In this document: positions 26,902 through 36,410 of the stretch, piece by piece
Layout: each line of letters opens with the position of its first letter
How positions within the stretch are numbered: position 1 is the stretch's first letter
Origin: Marinifilaceae bacterium
GTDB lineage: Bacteria > Bacteroidota > Bacteroidia > Bacteroidales > Marinifilaceae
Length of the DNA: 36,501 nt
NCBI GenBank assembly: GCA_016744515.1
Contig: JADGEF010000008.1
Coordinates: 2,849 to 39,349 of the forward strand
Reading direction: 5' to 3'
Position numbers and translations under genes: made by a program
Notes under the pieces: generated by a model
What the model was told of the DNA's origin: nothing
The model's database searches: none
The model's input: only the letters and a program-made list of their open reading frames with translations

Positions 26902-27459
26902 ATGCCAAATTCGTTAACGAAAATTGCACAAGATGATTTAGATATAATCTTTAAAGATTTATTTAAAGAGTATTATGTCTCGTTGTTGGGGTATTGTAAT
27001 TCATATGTTAAAGATGAATTTGTTGCAAAAGATCTTGTTCAAGATAGTTTCAAGACTTTATGGGAAAAAAGAAAAATTTGGTGTTCTAATTCAAATGTGA
27101 AATATATTTTGTTTACCATAGTCCGAAATAAATCTATAAACTATCTTAAGCATCTTAAGATTGAGCTTAAGTATGCATCTGACTATAGGAGAGATTATTT
27201 GAATGCTGAGTTGAACCTAACAGCTATTGAATACGATGGAAGTGATTTTTTAATTGCAGATGAATTGAATGATTGTATAGAATCTGCAATTAATGAACTT
27301 CCAGCTAGATGCAAACAGATTTTAGAGCTAAGTAGAAAAAAAGAAATGAAAAATAGAGAAATAGCCGAAGAGTTGTCGATTTCTATAAAAACGGTTGAAT
27401 CTCAAATGACCAAAGCTTTAAAATATTTACGAAACAGATTAAAAGACCTTGCCAGTTAG
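26902..27459 (+). CDS. ECF-type RNA polymerase sigma factor
   Basis: The 185-residue product (from ATG 26902; the frame is open to a GTG at 26881) has sigma region 2 in the first half (YCNSYVKDEFVAKDLVQDSF, then NVKYILFTIVRNKSINYLKH) and region 4 in the last 60 residues (LPARCKQILELSRKKEMKNR followed by IAEELSISIKTVESQM), the helix-turn-helix that reads -35 promoter DNA. It directs RNA polymerase to its own regulon, usually the adjacent SusC/SusD genes. FecR-type anti-sigma follows on the same strand 243 bp later. This is the Bacteroidota expansion family of sigma-70 factors. Confidence 0.95.
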   Translation: MPNSLTKIAQDDLDIIFKDLFKEYYVSLLGYCNSYVKDEFVAKDLVQDSFKTLWEKRKIWCSNSNVKYILFTIVRNKSINYLKHLKIELKYASDYRRDYLNAELNLTAIEYDGSDFLIADELNDCIESAINELPARCKQILELSRKKEMKNREIAEELSISIKTVESQMTKALKYLRNRLKDLAS

Positions 27460-27702
27460 CCGCTAATCTTGTTTATAGAATAATCCAATTAAAATATATT
27501 AAGACAGAAAGGACTTATGATATAAGATATCAAAAGGACTCTTAGTAAGTTTATCTATTTATAATACAAAAAAATATTAATGTGTATTTGCTTGATACTT
27601 ATGTGATTTCGCATATTGTTGAGGTGATGTGGAAAAAAAGACACTTTTTGACTAGGGGTATTTTATTGTGTAGTTGTTATTAATATATAGTACGAAGAAT
27701 AA

Positions 27703-28731
27703 ATGGACGATATAGATAAAAAAATAGGTAAATATCTTTCTGGGAATATTTCCGAGGAAGAATTGGAAGCATTGTTTGCTTGGGTGAAATTGAACTCTGA
27801 TAACGAGAGTTATTTTAGCGATTATAAAAATGTGTGGGTTGCCTTAAACATGAATGAAGAGATTGATGTCGATATTGAAGAGGAGTATTTGTTCTTGCAA
27901 TCTAAAATTAAGCCCCAAGATTTGTCGATTAAGATGGGAGGCGTGAAAAAGGTAATACTAATTTGGCAACGCATAGCTGCAGTCTTAATACTACCCATTT
28001 TTATTGCGGGTCTATTAATTTTTCTAAAGCATGAAGAAGCTTTACCGAAGATAGCTCAAGTTGAGAAAGCAAATGTTGTTCGTAAAGTATTATTTACACC
28101 CAAAGGCGTAAGAGCAAGATTAAAATTAGGTGACGGTACAGAGGTTTGCTTAAATTCGAATAGTACTATAAAATATTCTGATGGATTGGAAGATGGATTT
28201 CGAAATGTTGAGTTAGAAGGAGAGGCGTACTTTGATGTTGCTCATGATAAAGACCATCCATTTATCCTATCTGTTCGCGGTTTGAAAGTCAAAGTTCTTG
28301 GAACAGTATTTAATGTGAATACTTATGATCCTAATAAGATTGAAACAACACTTGTGAAAGGAAGTGTGCAGTTGGCAAGTGTTGATGATATGAATGATGC
28401 CGTATTGTTAAAGCCTGGATATAGAGCTGTATATAATGATAAAACAGGAGCTATTCCAGTAGGTAAAGTAAATGCGAAGTATATTACAGCTTGGAAAGAT
28501 GGTAATATTTTGCTTTGCGATACGCCTATGGCTGATGTGATTGTAAGTCTGGAGCGCTGGTATGGTGTTGAAATTACTGTTAGAGATAAAGCAATATACC
28601 AATATAGTTTTACGGCAAGCTTGAAAGATAAAAGTTTGTCTGAAGTATTAAATCTTTTACGAATATCTTCTCCTATTGGATATCAAATTAATGGGAAGAA
28701 AGTTGTAATCTACAATAAGAAAAAAAAATAA
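27703..28731 (+). CDS. FecR-type anti-sigma factor
   Basis: The 342-residue protein starts with a cytoplasmic part (about 1-85) that would hold the sigma factor. A single membrane helix follows at about 87-106 (WQRIAAVLILPIFIAGLLIF). The periplasmic part has the FecR core: VRARLKLGDGTEVCLNSNS, VELEGEAYFDVAHDKDHPF and VKVLGTVFNVNTY. The C-terminus (MADVIVSLERWYGVEI, LSEVLNLL) is the DUF4974/STN-like domain. In such systems the SusC STN domain signals across the periplasm to FecR when substrate is bound, releasing the sigma factor. It lies between the sigma gene and the SusC-like gene. Confidence 0.95.
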   Translation: MDDIDKKIGKYLSGNISEEELEALFAWVKLNSDNESYFSDYKNVWVALNMNEEIDVDIEEEYLFLQSKIKPQDLSIKMGGVKKVILIWQRIAAVLILPIFIAGLLIFLKHEEALPKIAQVEKANVVRKVLFTPKGVRARLKLGDGTEVCLNSNSTIKYSDGLEDGFRNVELEGEAYFDVAHDKDHPFILSVRGLKVKVLGTVFNVNTYDPNKIETTLVKGSVQLASVDDMNDAVLLKPGYRAVYNDKTGAIPVGKVNAKYITAWKDGNILLCDTPMADVIVSLERWYGVEITVRDKAIYQYSFTASLKDKSLSEVLNLLRISSPIGYQINGKKVVIYNKKKK

Positions 28732-28923
28732 ACTAACTAAAAATTACCCCTATGAAAACCATTAATTCCCCATTCCCGTAAACTAATTAGAAAATAAAAA
28801 AGGAGAATGTTGAAAACAAACTCCTTTCGATGAGTTATTAGCCAGATAACTTGTGAAATTTTGGTCGATCGATCAAGGTATCAGGCTTGTATTATCTAAT
28901 AATTAATAACCCAAATCAAAGTT
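28732..28923. other. Leader region of the SusC-like gene
   Basis: The gap between the FecR-type gene and the SusC-like gene contains a short hairpin AAAGGAG (28799-28805) / CTCCTTT (28821-28827). It is followed by a U-poor sequence, so it is not a convincing terminator. An ECF-dependent promoter would be expected here, but its consensus is not known to me. Confidence 0.45.
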
Positions 28924-31900
28924 ATGAAAAAAAAATTAATTCTCATGGACTTAGGCTTTAACAATGCCTATATCCGTAAAATGCTAACCGTTATGCGAAT
29001 TACCGTACTGTTTTGTTTACTCGGAGTTCTGCAGGTTACAGCAGCTAATACGTATTCTCAAGAGGCACGTATCAGCTTAAACGTAAAAGATGCGGCTGTG
29101 TCTGATGTGCTTAGAGAAATTGAAGAAAAAAGTGAATTCTTCTTTTTGTATAATAATAAATTGATTGATGTTGATCGAGTTGTAGATGTTGAAGTGAAAA
29201 ACAAATCAATAACGAAGGTTCTTGATTTACTGTTCGCTGATAAGGTTCAACGCAATATTAGCGACAGACAAATTGTTTTGTCGCCTGTAGCTCAGCAAGA
29301 TATGTCTATTCGTAAGGGAACTGTTTTAAGTGCTGAGGATGGTTTAGGATTGCCTGGTGTTTCAGTTGTAATTAAAGGTACAACTACGGGTATATCTACT
29401 GATATTGAAGGTGCTTTTACTATTAAGGCTAATGAAGGTGATATCTTGGTTTTTTCTTTTATGGGAATGGTAACTCAAGAATTTACAGTTGTTGATAATA
29501 AGCCAATTGAAATCAGCTTAAGATCTGATGCTCTTCAGGTTGATGAGGTTGTAGTTGTAGCATATGGCGTTCAGAAGAAATCTGAAATAACGGGGTCTAT
29601 TTCAACTGTTTCTGCAGATAAAATTGCTGAGATACCTGTATCATCTGTTGATAAGGCATTACAGGGAAGAGTTTCGGGGGTATTTGTACAGAGTAGTTCT
29701 GGTAGTCCTGGTTCGGCAGCACGTATTCGTATCCGTGGAAATAGTTCTCTAACTGCAAGCAATTCTCCTCTTTATGTAGTAGATGGAGTGCCTCAAAACA
29801 TGGATAGTAAAAGTGCATTTTCTTCGACAGGATCGACTTCTTCTGTTGCTCTTAGTCCTTTGAGTACTATTCCAGCATCTGATATTGAAAGTGTTTCTGT
29901 TTTGAAAGATGCAGCTGCGATGGCAATCTATGGTTCACGTGCTGCTAATGGTGTAATTCTTATTACAACTAAGACAGGTGGTAGTGGGGAAACTTCTTAT
30001 CAATTGAGTTCACGTTTTGGGCTTGATATTATTCCAACGAATAGTAACTGGAAAAAATTAAGCCCACAGGAAGAACTTACCTTAAAGAGAGAAGGTGTTG
30101 TGAACATAGGAGGAAATCCAGATGACGTTTACCCTATGAGTTTATTAGATCGGGGAGGAACTGATTGGGAGGATTTAATTATGAGAGAAGCCATAACCCA
30201 AGAGCATTCATTTAGTGCTAGAGGGGGAAATGAAAAAACTTCATTTTATGCTTCTTTATCATACTTAGATCAAGAAGGAGTTGTTCGGGGATCTGATTTG
30301 GAGAGAGTTTCAGCTCGATTAAATCTTGATCATAAAGCAAGTGATTTTGTGTCTTTTGGATTTAAGAGTGCTTTGGCTAAATCCAAATCTTCAAATGTTG
30401 AAATGAGTGGTTATGCTTATGAAAATCCATTTGCTGCCGCAATGCAATTGTCTAGTTTAAAGTATCCTAAGAATGAAGATGGGTCGTGGAATGTAACAGA
30501 TTTACCATCAGTTGGTAATAAAATGAATCCACTGGCAATGCTTGAAAATAACACAAGATCGGCAGAGACAATAAGCTTAAAAAATAATGCCTATTTTAGT
30601 TTTAGTTTCTTAAATGGTTTTAATTTTAAGACTGATTTCTCGTATGATATTTATAACTCTGATGATATTAAGGTCTATAAGGATCCGACAAGTTGGGATA
30701 CAGGTGGCTCCCGATATGAATCAAAAGGCTTGTCAACTAGTTGGACTTTTAAGAACCTGTTAACTTATAATAAAACATTTAAAGAAAAGCATAATGTAAG
30801 TGCTCTTGTTGGATATGAGGCAGAGAAGTATAAGTATAACTACTTAAATGCTAAAGGACTGAAGATAGATGAAAACATTCCTTATTTCGTGTCGGGTCTT
30901 TCTGGTTATGAAGTCTTTAGTAATGATAATGAGTATGCTTATATTGGTGCTTTAGGAAAGCTATCTTATAATTTTGATAATAAATATTATTTTTCTACAA
31001 GTTTTAGGCGCGATGGATCTAGCAAATTCGGGAAAAATAAGCGTTTTGCAAATTTTGGTTCTGTTAGTGGTTCATGGAGAATTACAGCAGAAGAGTTTGC
31101 AAAGAAAATTAATTGGCTTGATGATTTAAAATTACGGGCAAGTTATGGTACTTCTGGTAATTCAGGAATCTCGGAATATAAATCTAGGGGGACTTATTAT
31201 TCAACGGCTTATCATTTTAGTGGAGGATTAATGCCTTCAAAAATTAGTAATGATGATCTTACGTGGGAGAAAAATGCACAGATAGATTTAGGTCTTGATT
31301 TCAGTATATTCAATAGAGTTGTGGGATCCATAGATGTGTACAAACGAAAGTCTACAGATATGTTACTTGAAGTTCCTTTGTCGTATACTTCTGGATTTAA
31401 TAAGGCATTACGTAATGTTGCTGAAATGGAAAATAAAGGAATTGATATTGAGATTCGAACAATAAATTTAAAAGGGGAATTTACGTGGGAAACTAACTTA
31501 ATGTTTGCTTATGTTCATAATGAAATCACAAAACTGCCAAAAGGAAATATTATGGACGGGACTTATTCAAAGATTTTAGGTGAAAATATGAGCAGTTTTT
31601 TCCCTTATGCTTATGCAGGTGTAGATCCTACTAATGGGAAACCTATGTGGTGGCATATTGAATATGATAAGGATTTGAATGGTAATTCCAACTACATGAA
31701 AGAGATCTCCCGAGAAATTACTTATAAACCCGAACAGGCTTCTCGACATTTAGCCGGACAATTGGAACCTAAATATATGGGTAGTGTCGATAACACATTT
31801 ATTTACAAAGGCTTTCAATTAAACGTAATGTTTAGCTTTGTTGCAGGTAATAAAGTATATGCCGCTGATAACTTTTTTGTAATGCATAATGGCAGATCAA

Positions 31901-32241
31901 AAGGAGCATTAGCGAGCCCTGCTTTAAATAGATGGCAGAAACCAGGTGATCGTACTGATGTTCCTAAATTTATTCATAACAATCCAATGCAATACGTATG
32001 GGATGATCGTCATGTATACAATGGTGATTATTTAAGGTTGCGTAATGTATCGCTGAGTTACAATTTAAAAGAGAATATCTGTCAGAAATTACACCTTACA
32101 GGAGTAAAAGTTTATGTACAAGGAAGTAATCTTTATACATGGCATTCTGTAGAGAATTTTGACCCAGATAGACCTTCAAGTGGTGGGTTTAAGTATCCAA
32201 ATCCAAGATCTTTTTCGGCAGGTATTAATTTGAACTTTTAA
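28924..32241 (+). CDS. SusC/RagA-family TonB-dependent transporter with STN domain
   Basis: This 1105-residue outer-membrane receptor imports a substrate using TonB energy. A long N-region leads into a signal sequence near residues 24-46 (MRITVLFCLLGVLQ, ending around ANTYSQ). Then come an STN signalling domain (about 48-125), a CarboxypepD_reg domain (about 133-205, GLPGVSVVIKGTTTGIS), the TonB box/plug region (VDEVVVVAYGVQKKSEITGS onward; PLYVVDGVPQNM; DAAAMAIYGSRAANGVILITT), and a barrel ending in NLNF, the terminal aromatic strand. The STN domain ties it to the FecR/sigma pair upstream. The SusD-like partner follows 10 bp later. Confidence 0.97.
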   Translation: MKKKLILMDLGFNNAYIRKMLTVMRITVLFCLLGVLQVTAANTYSQEARISLNVKDAAVSDVLREIEEKSEFFFLYNNKLIDVDRVVDVEVKNKSITKVLDLLFADKVQRNISDRQIVLSPVAQQDMSIRKGTVLSAEDGLGLPGVSVVIKGTTTGISTDIEGAFTIKANEGDILVFSFMGMVTQEFTVVDNKPIEISLRSDALQVDEVVVVAYGVQKKSEITGSISTVSADKIAEIPVSSVDKALQGRVSGVFVQSSSGSPGSAARIRIRGNSSLTASNSPLYVVDGVPQNMDSKSAFSSTGSTSSVALSPLSTIPASDIESVSVLKDAAAMAIYGSRAANGVILITTKTGGSGETSYQLSSRFGLDIIPTNSNWKKLSPQEELTLKREGVVNIGGNPDDVYPMSLLDRGGTDWEDLIMREAITQEHSFSARGGNEKTSFYASLSYLDQEGVVRGSDLERVSARLNLDHKASDFVSFGFKSALAKSKSSNVEMSGYAYENPFAAAMQLSSLKYPKNEDGSWNVTDLPSVGNKMNPLAMLENNTRSAETISLKNNAYFSFSFLNGFNFKTDFSYDIYNSDDIKVYKDPTSWDTGGSRYESKGLSTSWTFKNLLTYNKTFKEKHNVSALVGYEAEKYKYNYLNAKGLKIDENIPYFVSGLSGYEVFSNDNEYAYIGALGKLSYNFDNKYYFSTSFRRDGSSKFGKNKRFANFGSVSGSWRITAEEFAKKINWLDDLKLRASYGTSGNSGISEYKSRGTYYSTAYHFSGGLMPSKISNDDLTWEKNAQIDLGLDFSIFNRVVGSIDVYKRKSTDMLLEVPLSYTSGFNKALRNVAEMENKGIDIEIRTINLKGEFTWETNLMFAYVHNEITKLPKGNIMDGTYSKILGENMSSFFPYAYAGVDPTNGKPMWWHIEYDKDLNGNSNYMKEISREITYKPEQASRHLAGQLEPKYMGSVDNTFIYKGFQLNVMFSFVAGNKVYAADNFFVMHNGRSKGALASPALNRWQKPGDRTDVPKFIHNNPMQYVWDDRHVYNGDYLRLRNVSLSYNLKENICQKLHLTGVKVYVQGSNLYTWHSVENFDPDRPSSGGFKYPNPRSFSAGINLNF

Positions 32242-32251
32242 AATATAAGAA

Positions 32252-33676
32252 ATGATTAAATATTTAAGATTATTCAGTTTTGTTGCTGTTTTAGCAACTG
32301 TTGTGATGTCTTGCTCTGAGGATTTTATCGATTTAGAACCAAACAATCAGGTTTCTGAATCAATAGTTTTTGGGAGTAAAAAAGGAATTACAGGAGCACT
32401 CAATGGTATTATGGGTGAGCTCATAGATAACGGGGGATGGTATCGTTATGAATTAACTCTTCAGGGCGATGTATTAGGAGGAAATTATAAGTTTGCGACA
32501 AATGCTGCAACTAATAGATGGCAGTCTGAGCTAGTTTTTAATTTTACTCCTTCTTGGACAAATTCAGAATTATGGTCGAATGCTTATAGTGCATGTTCAA
32601 TGGCTAATAAAGTTATTACAAAGATTGATGCGATTGGTGATATGACTCTTGATGAGAAAAATCATGTTAAAGGACAAGCTTATTTTGCACGAGCTTTAGC
32701 TCATTTTGATTTATGTAAAGTTTTTGCGCAACCTTATACTTTGAATGATAATAGCATTGCAACTGGAGCAAATGGTGATGGTGGTCATTTAGGGGTTATT
32801 ATTAGTAATGAAAATTTAAATGAAGACAAACCTAAAAGATCAACCCTCAAGGAGTGTTATCAGCAGATAATTAGTGATCTTATTGAGGCTGAGAAGTTAA
32901 TGTCCAAGAATAAATTTGATGTTTTTATGCCATCTCAGCTGGCTGCTCAGGCGTTATTATCAAGAGTTTATCTATATAAAGGCGATTTTTCTAATTCACT
33001 TATTTATAGTGATAAAGTGATAGGGAATTCTAATAATAGAGTTTTACTTGATGCAGTAGCCTATAAGGCATCTTGGTCCGAAGAATATTCCTCCGAATCA
33101 ATATTTACAGCTCATCAATATAAATCTCACCCTGATTTTCCTAGTAATGGAGAAACGCTATTTGATCTTTTAGCTGAAACGGGGACTTATGGAGATTTAA
33201 GTGTTAGTAATGATTTGTACTCTATTATTGAAGATGGGGATGCTAGAAAAGACTTATATTATCTTGATAGTAGAGATGTATCAGTTATTCGTACTGCAAA
33301 ATATACATCTGAAGAAAGTAATATTCCAGTTATTCGTATTTCTGAAATTTATTTGAATAAAGCTGAAGCAGAGTATAATTCTGATCAAAGTGCAGCGTTA
33401 ACAACATTGAATAATTTTAGAGCAAAACGTGGACTTAATGCACTATCTCTTTCAGGTTTAGACTTGTTAAACGCAATATATAAGGAAAGACGAATTGAAT
33501 TATGTGGCGAGGGACATGAGATTTGTGACTTAGTAAGAACAAATAGAGATCTTGTTCGTGTTGACTTCATGGATAATGAAAGAAAAAATATTTCATATCC
33601 AAGTAAATTATTTGCACTTCCAATTCCTGAATCAGAATTGAATGGAAACCCAAATTGTGAACAAAATCTATACTAA
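32252..33676 (+). CDS. RagB/SusD-family surface lipoprotein
   Basis: The 474-residue protein is the substrate-binding lid of the SusC-like transporter, sitting on the outside of the outer membrane. The lipobox VVMSC puts the lipidated Cys at 21, followed by SEDFIDLEP; the acidic residues match the Bacteroidota surface-export signal and DxLE-type motif at the N-terminus of SusD proteins. The TPR-like SusD fold is recognisable: AYFARALAHFDLCKVFAQPY and LAAQALLSRVYLYKGDFSNS, then VIRISEIYLNKAEAEYNS. It begins 10 bp after the SusC-like stop codon, so the two are cotranscribed. Confidence 0.96.
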   Translation: MIKYLRLFSFVAVLATVVMSCSEDFIDLEPNNQVSESIVFGSKKGITGALNGIMGELIDNGGWYRYELTLQGDVLGGNYKFATNAATNRWQSELVFNFTPSWTNSELWSNAYSACSMANKVITKIDAIGDMTLDEKNHVKGQAYFARALAHFDLCKVFAQPYTLNDNSIATGANGDGGHLGVIISNENLNEDKPKRSTLKECYQQIISDLIEAEKLMSKNKFDVFMPSQLAAQALLSRVYLYKGDFSNSLIYSDKVIGNSNNRVLLDAVAYKASWSEEYSSESIFTAHQYKSHPDFPSNGETLFDLLAETGTYGDLSVSNDLYSIIEDGDARKDLYYLDSRDVSVIRTAKYTSEESNIPVIRISEIYLNKAEAEYNSDQSAALTTLNNFRAKRGLNALSLSGLDLLNAIYKERRIELCGEGHEICDLVRTNRDLVRVDFMDNERKNISYPSKLFALPIPESELNGNPNCEQNLY

Positions 33677-33686
33677 AATTATTAAG

Positions 33687-34577
33687 ATGAAAAAAATTGT
33701 ATTAATATTCACGTCCTTAGTTCTTCTTTTTGGATGTGATGATGATAAAATTATATTTGACGGACCTTGGTTTGCTAGTTTTGAGCAATCTGAATATCAA
33801 ATGTCAATTGATGGTGAATTAAGAATTCCGATAAGTTTAAATACTTTACCACTTAAGGAATCTGTTACTGTTAGCTTAGAAGTAATAAGTGATTTGAAAG
33901 AAGATGTCGACTATACTGGTGAAAACCACAAAATAGTTATTTTTGAACCTGGAGAATATTCTGATACAATTGTTCTTAAAGGACTTGATACTTATTTTGT
34001 TGGAAAAAAATCGATAGAAATAAAGATTACAGAAATTTCAGACCCTTCTTTTTCAACTTCTATTGCGAAGCAAAATAATGTTATGGTAAAAGTGACTCCT
34101 AGTTTCTTGATTGAATCTTTTGAAGGATCTTATACATGTGATCAGACAAATTCTTGGATTGATGCTATAGATTTAGTAGAAAAACAAGGAACAATATTTA
34201 AAATGTGGTTTTCTGATATGTTAAATGGAGAGAACACTGTTCACATTGAACGTGAGGGACGCCCTATTGTTGGACAAGAAGTAAATGGAGTTCTTCAAGT
34301 AACTATGCTTGCCGAAGGTGATGAAATTGGTCCAGACTCTCAATTTTTACGTGACTATGGATGGAATAGTAATTGGAAGAGAATTTCTACACTTTCAAAT
34401 TCGACATATACAGTTTGGAATGGTAAAACGGGTTATGTCGGTTTAGAATTGTCTGTAGGTGGAAAGAATGTTTACGGTTGGGTTAAGATGACTGTTGGTG
34501 CTGATGGCTTAAGTGCTACCGTAACTGAATGGGCATATGAAGTTAATGGTAAGGTTATTAAAGCAGGACAAAAGTAA
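33687..34577 (+). CDS. Surface lipoprotein with Calx-beta-like region
   Basis: The frame is open from 33642, but ATG at 33687 begins a proper lipoprotein signal (MKKIVLIFTSLVLLFGC) with Cys17 followed by DDDK, an acidic surface-export signal. This gives 296 residues and a 10-bp gap after the SusD-like gene. Residues about 25-130 are beta-rich with Calx-beta-like features (LNTLPLKESVTVSLEVISDL, DYTGENHKIVIFEPGEYSDT). The C-terminal half (from FEGSYTCDQTNSW) is a second beta-rich domain I do not recognise. Such third genes in SusCD loci usually bind substrate at the cell surface (SusE/F-like position). A terminator follows 10 bp after the stop codon. Confidence 0.8.
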   Translation: MKKIVLIFTSLVLLFGCDDDKIIFDGPWFASFEQSEYQMSIDGELRIPISLNTLPLKESVTVSLEVISDLKEDVDYTGENHKIVIFEPGEYSDTIVLKGLDTYFVGKKSIEIKITEISDPSFSTSIAKQNNVMVKVTPSFLIESFEGSYTCDQTNSWIDAIDLVEKQGTIFKMWFSDMLNGENTVHIEREGRPIVGQEVNGVLQVTMLAEGDEIGPDSQFLRDYGWNSNWKRISTLSNSTYTVWNGKTGYVGLELSVGGKNVYGWVKMTVGADGLSATVTEWAYEVNGKVIKAGQK

Positions 34578-34587
34578 TGAACTAAAT

Positions 34588-34614
34588 AAGGCTGCTTCGG
34601 CAGCCTTGTTTTTA
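34588..34614 (+). terminator. Terminator of the sigma/SusCD transcription unit
   Basis: AAGGCTGC (34588-34595) and GCAGCCTT (34600-34607) form a perfect stem around a TTCG tetraloop, followed by GTTTTTAT. It lies between the lipoprotein and protease genes, so the protease is transcribed separately or by read-through. Confidence 0.92.
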
Positions 34615-34685
34615 TGCTTGGTAACTGCTAGCAAATAGAATAAATATTTGTTATTAGTATGATTAGTTGTTAATCTAAAAGACCT

Positions 34686-35870
34686 ATGAAGCAATTTCAT
34701 CTGTTAATATTCTTATTTTTTAGTGTTAAAGTCATGTGTCAAGATATTGCACCCTGCAAAGTTTGTAGTTCAAATGAGGTTTATATCGTTGACAGTCTTC
34801 TATCAAAATTAAAATCATTAGAATCGAGAATTTACAGAATACCTGTTGTTTTTCATGTTTTCGATCCCTCTAATCCAGAATCAAAGTTGAGTGTCGAAAA
34901 GGCTCAAAAAGCTATTGATTTGTTAAATGCCAATTTCAATGGGAAAAGTCGGAATATAGATAATGTACAGAATGAATTTAGAGATGTTGTAGCTGATGTT
35001 GGTTTTGAGTTTGTGCTTGCACGAAAAGATCCTTATGGAAATTCGATTAACGGTATTACTTATCATAGACAGAATTGTAAAGGAGATAATTCGGGTGCAA
35101 ACCTGACGATGAAAAAGCAAGTAAACTGGAATACTGGGAGGAATATAGGAGGTACACAAAGGTATTTACAGGTTTGGCTTACCTATAATGTGAATAGCGA
35201 TGATTATGGCTCAGGTTGGTGTTATTTACCTTCTTATGATGAAGGTGGTAAGTGGGCTGGTCCGACTTACAACTATAAATTTATGGGAGATGGTAGTTCT
35301 TCAAACGATGATATTCTCACTCATGAAATTGGGCATTATTTCGGGTTAAGTCATACATTCGGTCCTTCGTATAATAGTTGCGGAGATGATGGAATTGATG
35401 ATACACCTATAACACGTTGTTATACCTGGGAGTGTAAAATAGGTGATCTATGTCAAGATGGTAATGTAAATACTGAAAATTATATGGATTATTCTGGTTG
35501 CACTTCGATGTTTACCTTAGGACAAAAAGAGTTGATGTTGTATTGGGTTAACCAGCCAGCAAGAAAGAGTTTGTGGTCTGATGATAATCTTAAGTTTACA
35601 GGTGTCATTAATGATCCTGATGTAGCTACTGGTATTGTGGAGGTCGAAAAGCCTACGATATCTATTTATCCAAACCCTTCTGAAGGTAATTTTAATATTG
35701 AAGGTGTAGACTCAGCATTAATAAAGATGTATGATCTTAATGGTAGATTAGTTTATCAGACTACTGATATGAATTTTTCGTACAATAAATCAGGAGTTTA
35801 TATTGTCGTAATTGAGAGCGGTAATACTCAAACTAAAATAAAAGTTGTTGTTAATAAATTTATTCGTTAA
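34686..35870 (+). CDS. Secreted M43 (pappalysin-type) zinc metalloprotease with T9SS sorting domain
   Basis: The 394-residue protein starts with a signal peptide (about 1-18, ending MCQ). HEIGHYFGLSH at 213-223 is the zinc site HExxHxxGxxH, and NYMDYSGC near 267 gives the Met-turn of the metzincin clan. Several Cys residues near the active site suggest disulfides. Residues about 323-394 form a Por-type sorting domain (ISIYPNPSEGNFNIEG, then YDLNGRLVYQ and SGVYIVVIESG), the tag that sends proteins through the type IX secretion system. The likely role is extracellular protein breakdown supplying peptides to the upstream transporter. A terminator lies between them. Confidence 0.93.
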   Translation: MKQFHLLIFLFFSVKVMCQDIAPCKVCSSNEVYIVDSLLSKLKSLESRIYRIPVVFHVFDPSNPESKLSVEKAQKAIDLLNANFNGKSRNIDNVQNEFRDVVADVGFEFVLARKDPYGNSINGITYHRQNCKGDNSGANLTMKKQVNWNTGRNIGGTQRYLQVWLTYNVNSDDYGSGWCYLPSYDEGGKWAGPTYNYKFMGDGSSSNDDILTHEIGHYFGLSHTFGPSYNSCGDDGIDDTPITRCYTWECKIGDLCQDGNVNTENYMDYSGCTSMFTLGQKELMLYWVNQPARKSLWSDDNLKFTGVINDPDVATGIVEVEKPTISIYPNPSEGNFNIEGVDSALIKMYDLNGRLVYQTTDMNFSYNKSGVYIVVIESGNTQTKIKVVVNKFIR

Positions 35871-35936
35871 ACCTTATCTTTCAAAGGTAAGTGGATGAAT
35901 TGATACATAGTTAGTAATAGTTAGTTGGTTCGTAAG

Positions 35937-35969
35937 ATGGGTACCCTTTTAAAAGGGGTGCCCATTTTC
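35937..35969 (+). terminator. Terminator of the M43 protease gene
   Basis: ATGGGTACCCTTTT (35937-35950) pairs with AAAAGGGGTGCCCAT (35951-35965) with one bulge and one G-U pair, followed by TTTTC. It is 67 bp after the stop codon. Confidence 0.75.
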
Positions 35970-36212
35970 AATTTATTGATAATGTACATAAAAATTATTT
36001 AAAGAGTGAATGGAGTAGATCGTTGTTTAATTATGTTTTCTTATTGTAAATAAGTAAGATAATATATACAATAGTTAGGTAAGGTTTTATAAGTGTTTGA
36101 TAATAAGCATGTTTGTTATTTGTTGTGCTTGTTGCAATATTCTGATTATAAGTGGTTTGTAAATCAATCTCACGTCTTGATTCTCATATCTCACAATCTA
36201 TTGATATAATGA

Positions 36213-36241
36213 CACTAGCATCCGACTTTCGGATGCTAGTG
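36213..36241. repeat. Perfect 13-bp hairpin
   Basis: CACTAGCATCCGA and TCGGATGCTAGTG are exact reverse complements around a CTT loop. Neither side has a T run, so it is not a classical terminator. It lies about 150 bp before the sigma-54 promoter. Confidence 0.75.
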
Positions 36242-36393
36242 ATTTCTGACCAATTTTTGCGAGTTTTATCAGACCTAAGAGAAGAAGTTTTACGGATCGA
36301 ACTTCATAAAAGCATAAATAGAATAGCTTAAAATTCTTGATATTTAAACTGTTAGAAGTGCTGAGCATTTGTTTGCTTAGTGCTTTATCTTTT

Positions 36394-36410
36394 TTGGCAC
36401 ACGCTTTGCG
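36394..36410 (+). promoter_or_regulatory. Sigma-54 (RpoN) promoter
   Basis: TTGGCACACGCTTTGCG matches the sigma-54 consensus YTGGCACG-N4-TTGCW at most positions and has the invariant GG (36396-36397) and GC (36408-36409) exactly 10 bp apart. Transcription would start near 36421, giving a leader of about 78 nt before the ATG at 36499. The controlled gene lies outside the window. Confidence 0.75.

Noticed and set aside
26432-26903. Two short minus-strand ORFs in the gap before the ECF sigma gene
   Set aside because: They are 64-65 codons each, AT-driven, with no domain and no promoter.
28799-28827. Hairpin AAAGGAG/CTCCTTT before the SusC-like gene as a terminator
   Set aside because: Only 7 bp with a 15-nt loop and no T run, so it is not a credible terminator.
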